Shown in pieces: positions 6,337 to 10,073 of a stretch of 10,073 bases of DNA. Below the pieces are notes generated by a model that saw only the letters and a program-made list of their open reading frames with translations, did not search any database and was not told the DNA's origin. This stretch comes from Pseudomonadota bacterium (GTDB lineage: Bacteria; Myxococcota; Bradymonadia; UBA4248). The number at the start of each line of letters is the position of its first letter. Positions within the stretch are counted from its first letter, which is position 1. Position numbers and translations under genes: made by a program. Location: assembly GCA_017629415.1 (NCBI GenBank), contig JAGBXG010000289.1:1-10073 (forward strand). Reading direction: 5' to 3'.

Positions 6337-6416
6337 GCGTATTGGCACACAGTGCCAATAGCGCAGCACCTCAGCCGGCGTAATGAAGCCGCTTTAAAAG
6401 CGGCTGAGTAGCCGGC
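6337..6416 (+). repeat. Two-hairpin dispersed repeat, copy 3 (diverged)
   Basis: Hairpin one has a perfect 9-bp stem, TATTGGCAC (6340-6348) with GTGCCAATA (6352-6360), flanked by GCG and GCGC. Hairpin two has outer arms GCCGGCGTA (6374-6382) and TAGCCGGC (6409-6416) around the inner stem AGCCGCTTT/AAAGCGGCT (6387-6395, 6397-6405). The GGCGTA...TAGCC frame and the two-hairpin order match copies 1 and 2, but the stem sequences are different. It ends 25 bp before the RNase H start codon. Confidence 0.65.
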
Positions 6417-6441
6417 CCTCTCATCAAAAGGTCAGTCTCTG

Positions 6442-7149
6442 ATGCGTCTTCTTCGAATGTTTTTTAAACATAAATGCAAAGTTTTCGTACACATTGACGA
6501 GCAGATGCTGCCTATCATGACAAACGGGCTGGCCAGTTATCGCTATCAGAATCACAGTTCTGCACCTGTTTATACGACGGCTCGTTCCAATTTAACGATG
6601 ATTCCTGGTGCGGAGCCTGTAGATTTGGACGAATCTGTGCAAGAAGTCAAACCGCCCAAAGCTCGCAAGGTTCCCGTGACAACAGCGCCTGCGACACCGT
6701 CTACAGATATTGTTCCGCCCAATACAATTGTTGTTTATACGGATGGCGGAGCCAGTCCCAATCCAGGGCCTGCGGGATGCGGAATTTTGCTGATGTATGG
6801 CAATCGAACATTAGAAATTTGGGAATATCTTGGCAAATCTACAAACAATGTTGCAGAGCTGACGGCGATATTAAGAGCCTTAGAACATATTAAAAATAAG
6901 GCGCTTCCGATTTTGCTTTATTCGGACTCGAATTATGCCATTGGCGTTCTAAGTGGCCGCATGAAAGCCAATAAAAATTTGGAATTGATTGAACAAATTC
7001 GGAATGAGATGGCCAAATGTCCGCATTTACAGTTATTAAAAGTGAAGGCGCATGTCGGAATTACGCATAATGAGCATGTTGATAAGCTCGTGGCGCTTGC
7101 CCGTGATACGCGTCAATCAGGCACTCGGCGCGACTGTGCTGAGGATTAA
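6442..7149 (+). CDS. rnhA: Ribonuclease HI with N-terminal extension
   Basis: RNase HI degrades the RNA strand of RNA-DNA hybrids in the cytoplasm. Residues about 95-225 carry the family hallmarks: YTDGGASPNPGPAG with D101, NNVAELTA with E139, LYSDSNYA with D162, and HNEHVDKLV with D214, the full DEDD set, plus H204 in KAHVG. A typical RNase HI is about 150 residues. This one has 235, the extra being a 95-residue N-terminal stretch rich in Pro, Thr and Val that does not match the RNA-hybrid-binding domain of some RNase H1 proteins (no YVVxxGrxxGIY-like segment). The start is uncertain: ATG 6442 has AAGG at 6428-6431, rather far upstream, and ATG 6505 or 6517 are alternatives that would shorten the extension. 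The symbol follows the family; exact orthology is not established. Confidence 0.92.
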   Translation: MRLLRMFFKHKCKVFVHIDEQMLPIMTNGLASYRYQNHSSAPVYTTARSNLTMIPGAEPVDLDESVQEVKPPKARKVPVTTAPATPSTDIVPPNTIVVYTDGGASPNPGPAGCGILLMYGNRTLEIWEYLGKSTNNVAELTAILRALEHIKNKALPILLYSDSNYAIGVLSGRMKANKNLELIEQIRNEMAKCPHLQLLKVKAHVGITHNEHVDKLVALARDTRQSGTRRDCAED

Positions 7150-7178
7150 ATTTTAGGCATATTTTGCCATTTCTTCAT

Positions 7179-7184
7179 GGAGGT
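7179..7184 (+). promoter_or_regulatory. Strong ribosome binding site deciding the start of the Cys-rich miniprotein
   Basis: GGAGGT is a near-perfect Shine-Dalgarno site 4 nt before ATG 7189. In-frame ATGs at 7177 and 7186 overlap or abut the site, so they are unlikely to be used. Confidence 0.75.
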
Positions 7185-7188
7185 AATG

Positions 7189-7383
7189 ATGTCAAACTGT
7201 CATGAAAATTCTTGTGAAAACACCAACAAGGGCACGTGTCATTGTGATTTCAGAGAGGACTGCTGCTGCCAGGAAGAAGTGAGACACACGAAATGCTGTC
7301 CATGCTGCATGATAAAACATGTGGCATTCATTGCAGCAGTAACGCTGGTGACGATTGTTGTGGTGAAAGCCATTCGCAAGTAA
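7189..7383 (+). CDS. 64-residue cysteine-rich single-pass membrane protein (unknown function)
   Basis: The first 40 residues hold 11 cysteines (C4, C9, C17, C19, C25, C26, C27, C36, C37, C39, C40), many in pairs or triplets such as CCC and CCPCC, plus His and acidic residues. A hydrophobic helix follows at about 44-59 (HVAFIAAVTLVTIVVV) and the protein ends KAIRK. The positive C-terminus would place the Cys-rich part outside the cytoplasm by the positive-inside rule, though the charge bias is modest. Metal binding or a disulfide-linked cap is conceivable; I do not recognise a family. The strong GGAGGT and clear protein-like design support a real gene despite the length. It starts 39 bp after the RNase H stop and may share its transcript. 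Confidence 0.75.
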   Translation: MSNCHENSCENTNKGTCHCDFREDCCCQEEVRHTKCCPCCMIKHVAFIAAVTLVTIVVVKAIRK

Positions 7384-7397
7384 GCATTTTATTCCAT

Positions 7398-7425
7398 TGG
7401 GAATGAAAAAAGTTTAACCTATAAA
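7398..7425 (+). promoter_or_regulatory. Possible sigma70-type promoter for the ybgF-LysM transcript
   Basis: TTGGGA (7398-7403, 4 of 6 to TTGACA) and TATAAA (7420-7425, 5 of 6 to TATAAT) are separated by 16 nt, in an AT-rich gap about 70 bp before the next start codon. The -35 overlaps a small hairpin (ATTCC/GGAAT, 7391-7404) with no T-run. Confidence 0.4.
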
Positions 7426-7495
7426 ATATGCCATGCCTATGGTTTTGAGTTACACTTATTTCCGTCGTATGGTTCGCCTGCAGAGGGAGTGAAGT

Positions 7496-8362
7496 ATGAT
7501 GAGATATATATGTTTGGGTGTGGCATTATTGGCAACAGGCTGTGCAACGACCCAGACTGGCGCGATGACCGAGCGAGATCGTATCATCCTTGAAGGCAAA
7601 GTTGAGGATTTGGAATCTGCATCCACGCGTCAGAAAACGAAGATCACAAGTCTTGAAAAGCGTGTTGCCCAACTAGAAGATATGGTTTCTATGCTTTCAC
7701 GGCGGACGTCTGTGAATGCACGTGAGATTGTGCGTATTGAACCTGAAGGTCAAGGTGTATCTGCGCAATTTGAGCACACATCTGAAAGTCTGAATGATGA
7801 TGTTTATCAAGAGATCATCATTTCGGAAGATAAGAAGCGTGAATATTTCGGCACGTCCTCTCGCTCGAATTCGAGCAGTGGGAGCAAAGGCCCTACGAAA
7901 GCTTATGAGAGCGTGACGGATGAACGTCTTCCCTCTATGGGAGATGTGGCAGCCAAGCCTGTGGAAACATCCTCTCAACCTCTCAATCCCATGGCTTCTT
8001 ATCAAGAGGGCATCGATCTTTATCGTCAAGGCAATTATGCGGACGCACGCGCACGTTTTGAAACATTTTTAGCAACAAAACCTGATGAAACATATATCGA
8101 CAATGCCTTATACTGGATTGGCGAATGTTTTTACGGTGAAGGGCTTTATCACGAAGCGGCAGGATATTTTCATCGGATTGTTCAGGATTATCCCAAGGCT
8201 AACAAAGTCCCGGATGCACTTCTGAAAGTATCATTGACATATCAGAAATTAGGCAAGCTGGATTCAGCCAGTGAAATGCTTCGTTATTTGATGGATGCAT
8301 TTCCCGGTACTGAAGCTGCACGTATTGGCAAAGAAAAATATGAAGCCATGATTCATGAGTAA
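7496..8362 (+). CDS. ybgF: YbgF/CpoB-like TPR lipoprotein of the cell envelope
   Basis: This 288-residue protein starts with a lipoprotein signal ending in the lipobox LATGC (Cys 16). Residues about 27-70 form a coiled coil (heptad-like ILEGKVEDLE...LEKRVAQLEDMVSML), followed by a Ser/Gly-rich linker (about 95-160). About three TPR units follow (167-199, 203-235, 240-272), with typical YQEGIDLYRQGNYADA and ALYWIGECFYGEG segments. This order (coiled coil, linker, C-terminal TPR) is that of YbgF/CpoB, which in E. coli works with Tol-Pal and peptidoglycan synthesis during outer-membrane constriction. E. coli CpoB is a soluble periplasmic protein of about 263 residues; here it is lipid-anchored. 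No tol or pal gene is nearby, so orthology is likely but not proven. GAGGGAG at 7483-7489 sets the start. The stop lies 16 bp before the LysM gene start, so the two form an operon. Confidence 0.88.
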   Translation: MMRYICLGVALLATGCATTQTGAMTERDRIILEGKVEDLESASTRQKTKITSLEKRVAQLEDMVSMLSRRTSVNAREIVRIEPEGQGVSAQFEHTSESLNDDVYQEIIISEDKKREYFGTSSRSNSSSGSKGPTKAYESVTDERLPSMGDVAAKPVETSSQPLNPMASYQEGIDLYRQGNYADARARFETFLATKPDETYIDNALYWIGECFYGEGLYHEAAGYFHRIVQDYPKANKVPDALLKVSLTYQKLGKLDSASEMLRYLMDAFPGTEAARIGKEKYEAMIHE

Positions 8363-8365
8363 TAT

Positions 8366-8373
8366 AGCGGAGA
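8366..8373 (+). promoter_or_regulatory. Ribosome binding site deciding the start of the LysM protein
   Basis: AGCGGAGA lies 5 nt before ATG 8379, just after the ybgF stop. The in-frame ATG 8355 overlaps the ybgF end and would add 8 residues before the signal peptide, so ATG 8379 is preferred. Confidence 0.65.
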
Positions 8374-8378
8374 ATCCC

Positions 8379-9695
8379 ATGAGTTTAAAATATCGTCTGA
8401 CGACATGCTCACTGTTGACTTTTTTGCTTTTGGCAATGGAAGTCAATGCTCAAGAAGCACAACCAGCGGAAGGTGCGAAATCACAACAATACTCAGATCG
8501 CATCGCAAGTGTGCAAGGTCAAAACACGTCTTATGTCAAATCGATCACGCCGAATCAACAGCCTCGTCATAGCGGTCCTAGAACGCATTTAATTGTTGAT
8601 GGTGATACTTTATGGGATTTAAGTGCGACTTATATGTCAGATCCTATGATGTGGCCTGCCTTGTGGTCATACAATCCCCAAGTCACAAATCCGCACTGGA
8701 TTTATCCTGGTGATACCATTTTCCTGGAACCACCAACTCAGGAGGTTGCTGAATTAACTGTCATGCCAGAACCTGAGCGTCCTGCTTATGTGGCCACTAA
8801 AGTGACAGGACGCGGCACCATTCGTGTTCCTGGATTTTATGTTTCTGAGCTGCCTGAAACTCGCGGACATATTCTGTTTTCTGACCAGGAAAAACACCTG
8901 CTTGCCCCGGGCGATGAAGTTCAAATTGACTGGGCCGATATTGAGATGCGCAAGAAAGTCAGTATGGGGCAACAGTTTACCATTTTCTCAGAAGGCACAC
9001 CTGTGATGAATGAAGATGGTGATCCTATGGCTTATAAGCTGATTCGCATGGGCACCCTTGAAATCATTGATCACCGAACAGATACGCTTTCTACAGCCCG
9101 AATTACTCAAGCTTCACGCGAAATTGAACGCGGAAATATGATCATTCCCAATGATGATTTGCTCTTTACAGTTCAGAGAACGCAAAACAGCAAAAGCCTA
9201 GAAGGCCGCATCATCGACACGATTGATACCATCAGTCAGATTGCAGCTGAACAGTATGTTATCATCAATCGCGGTACAGAAGATGGTGTCAATCCAGGTA
9301 ACCGTTTTGTCATCTTTGAACAACGCGAAGGCTTGGATCGCTTGGCTCAGGGTACAGCAACTCAGACCCAATATACCCAAGATGCTAACAGCCAAAACCA
9401 AAATAAAGACGACGAAGACGATGAAAATAAAGATCCTCGTGACGGTGATATTGAACGCACTGATGAACGCTATTGGGTTCTTGGGCGTCCACCTCACACA
9501 CCGACATGGCCTCACAGCAAAACTTTAGATGAGCTTTATAAAGATCGAGAATACACAACGGATGATTTGCCGTTGAAAAAAATTGGTGAAATCCTTGTTA
9601 TTGATACCCGCGATAAATTCTGTACAGGCATTATCGTTGGCAGCACTCGCGAGGTTGGCATCGATACTCGCGTTGTCATGATTAAAGGGTATTAA
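8379..9695 (+). CDS. Secreted LysM-domain protein
   Basis: This 438-residue protein has a Sec signal peptide (SLKYRLTTCSLLTFLLLAMEVNA, likely cut after A24). A single extended LysM domain spans about 69-116, with GDTLWDLSATYMSDPMMWPALW and NPHWIYPGDTIFLEP, the form found in proteobacterial LysM proteins and expected to bind peptidoglycan. The rest (about 135-438) follows the same family pattern: GTIRVPGFYVSE, HLLAPGDEVQID, REIERGNMIIP, YVIINRGTEDGVNPGNRFVIF and IGEILVIDTRDKFCTGIIV, probably beta-rich repeats. Residues about 338-365 form a strongly acidic insert (NQNKDDEDDENKDPRDGD) that makes the protein longer than I expect for the family. From general knowledge, relatives often lie beside dprA, but the window shows no such gene. 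It is co-transcribed with ybgF, and a strong terminator follows. Confidence 0.92.
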   Translation: MSLKYRLTTCSLLTFLLLAMEVNAQEAQPAEGAKSQQYSDRIASVQGQNTSYVKSITPNQQPRHSGPRTHLIVDGDTLWDLSATYMSDPMMWPALWSYNPQVTNPHWIYPGDTIFLEPPTQEVAELTVMPEPERPAYVATKVTGRGTIRVPGFYVSELPETRGHILFSDQEKHLLAPGDEVQIDWADIEMRKKVSMGQQFTIFSEGTPVMNEDGDPMAYKLIRMGTLEIIDHRTDTLSTARITQASREIERGNMIIPNDDLLFTVQRTQNSKSLEGRIIDTIDTISQIAAEQYVIINRGTEDGVNPGNRFVIFEQREGLDRLAQGTATQTQYTQDANSQNQNKDDEDDENKDPRDGDIERTDERYWVLGRPPHTPTWPHSKTLDELYKDREYTTDDLPLKKIGEILVIDTRDKFCTGIIVGSTREVGIDTRVVMIKGY

Positions 9696-9761
9696 GCCAT
9701 TTTCTTCGAGCATTACCTAATCACCTAAGCTCGTTCGAAATAAAAGTCATGTGTCTTTTAG

Positions 9762-9791
9762 AAAGGTGCTGATCACTTCAGCACCTTTTTT
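9762..9791 (+). terminator. Strong intrinsic terminator after the LysM gene
   Basis: AAAGGTGCTGA (9762-9772) pairs perfectly with TCAGCACCTTT (9778-9788) over a 5-nt loop, and the 3' arm merges into a T-run to 9791. It lies about 66 bp after the LysM stop. The A-run complement on the 5' side is short, so it acts mainly on the + strand. Confidence 0.93.
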
Positions 9792-9816
9792 ATTCTCTTT
9801 CATCCATTAAAAAATT

Positions 9817-9855
9817 AAAGCTTACATTTGAGTAAAATCAAAGCTTACGTCTGAA
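9817..9855. repeat. Pair of 23-bp-spaced direct repeats
   Basis: AAAGCTTACATTTGA (from 9817) and AAAGCTTACGTCTGA (from 9840) match at 13 of 15 bases and are 23 bp apart, about two helical turns. They could be a tandem regulator-binding site for a gene to the right. No known site is recognised. Confidence 0.55.
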
Positions 9856-9868
9856 AGGCTCAAAAATT

Positions 9869-9917
9869 TTGTGACATTTTAGAATATTTACATTTTTTTA
9901 AAAAAAAATCGTCACAA
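9869..9917. repeat. Inverted repeat enclosing an A/T tract
   Basis: TTGTGAC (9869-9875) and GTCACAA (9911-9917) are exact inverted copies. With one bulged C, the pairing extends inward (ATTTT with AAAAT). Between them is a T7-A9 tract likely to bend DNA. It could be an operator or a recombination or structure site; there is no further evidence. Confidence 0.45.
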
Positions 9918-9928
9918 CGACATTTGTG

Positions 9929-9982
9929 TTGGCATCACACGGGTTGCAGACCTATCTCTGCCTCTAATTAAGTGTATGCCAA
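9929..9982 (+). other. Nested stem-loop, possible structured leader RNA
   Basis: The outer arms TTGGCAT-C-ACAC (9929-9940) and GTGTATGCCAA (9972-9982) pair over 11 bp with one bulged C. Inside, GCAGA (9946-9950) pairs with TCTGC (9957-9961) over the loop CCTATC. Two stacked stems separated by internal loops are more organised than a simple terminator, and no T-run follows. It does not match a riboswitch or ncRNA that I know. Confidence 0.45.
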
Positions 9983-10073
9983 TGTTGTTTATTCGTGCTC
10001 CAACGCCACAGTTACTTCGGATGACCGCAATCTGCGGAATCCCCACATAACGCATGAAATATACCTGCAGTCA

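Larger units (their letters stand above)
6141..6441. other. Non-coding region between the kinase and RNase H genes
   Basis: This stretch of about 300 bp holds the kinase terminator (6146-6173), a related hairpin at 6202-6226 (GCATGCCA with TGTCATGC), a short hairpin at 6262-6278 (TGCCA/TGGCA) followed by TTTTTATTTT, and the third copy of the two-hairpin element at 6337-6416. A 79-residue frame from TTG 6172 crosses it, but it has no ribosome binding site and runs through the hairpins, so I do not call it. Confidence 0.6.
9696..10073. other. Non-coding 3' region with terminator, repeats and hairpins
   Basis: No gene is supported in these 378 bp. In order they hold the operon terminator (9762-9791), two 23-bp-spaced direct repeats (from 9817 and 9840), an inverted repeat around an A/T tract (9869-9917), a nested hairpin (9929-9982) and a small hairpin CCGCA-ATC-TGCGG (10025-10037). 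The region is AT-rich up to about 9910 and more mixed after that. It most likely contains the leader or control region of a gene starting beyond the right edge. Confidence 0.6.

Noticed and set aside
6172..6411. 79-residue + strand frame after the kinase
   Set aside because: It starts with TTG inside the terminator's T-run and runs through several hairpins including the repeat element.
327..6416. CRISPR array or attachment sites as an explanation of the repeated hairpins
   Set aside because: The copies are kilobases apart, in both orientations, with no regular spacers, cas genes, integrase or tRNA nearby.
7389..7409. Terminator after the Cys-rich miniprotein
   Set aside because: ATTCC-ATTG-GGAAT is short and followed by A-residues, not a T-run, on the + strand, and the minus strand also lacks a proper T-run.
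9696..10073. tRNA or small gene in the right-hand non-coding region
   Set aside because: No cloverleaf with a T-loop GTTCRA-type motif, and no open frame with a ribosome binding site, could be found.

Overview
The window looks like part of a Gram-negative chromosome of moderate GC. It encodes two Sec/lipobox lipoproteins, a YbgF/CpoB-type periplasmic TPR protein, a secreted LysM protein and a eukaryotic-like Ser/Thr kinase. That mix, together with long low-complexity proteins, fits a former-deltaproteobacterial lineage (Myxococcota or Bradymonadales-like) best. The placement is inferred from gene content only; no taxonomic marker is present. All convincing genes are on the + strand.

Layout. 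(1) 2-184 is the 3' end of an unrecognised gene. (2) 185-543 is non-coding and holds a two-hairpin repeat element. (3) 544-3402 encodes a 952-residue acidic protein I cannot name: an N-terminal globular part followed by a long tail with nine copies of a short aromatic motif (F/Y-x-x-F/L-F plus acidic residues) and several copies of a second motif (L-K/R-M/L-S/T-L). Two separate tandem DNA duplications lie in this tail. (4) 3403-3614 holds a second copy of the two-hairpin element, inverted, and a possible promoter. (5) 3615-6140 is a two-gene operon: a small lipoprotein with paired CX3C motifs, then 9 bp later a Ser/Thr kinase with a threonine-motif tail and a C-terminal tail anchor. A terminator follows. 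(6) 6141-6441 is non-coding, with several hairpins and a third repeat element. (7) 6442-7383 encodes an RNase HI with a long N-terminal extension, then a 64-residue cysteine-rich single-pass membrane protein. (8) 7496-9695 encodes a YbgF/CpoB-like lipoprotein and a LysM protein, apparently one transcript, closed by a strong terminator at 9762-9791. (9) 9792-10073 has no gene I can support, but contains direct repeats, inverted repeats and a nested hairpin, probably the leader of a gene beyond the window.

How the genes fit together. The YbgF/LysM pair points to cell-envelope work (peptidoglycan and outer-membrane linkage). The lipoprotein-kinase pair could be a signalling unit with an envelope part and a cytoplasmic membrane-anchored kinase. 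The large acidic protein looks built to bind several copies of a partner at once. Any functional link between it and the kinase is speculation. The points most worth following up are the multivalent motif array, the family of intergenic double hairpins whose flanks are conserved while their stems change, the cysteine-rich miniprotein, and the kinase tail.
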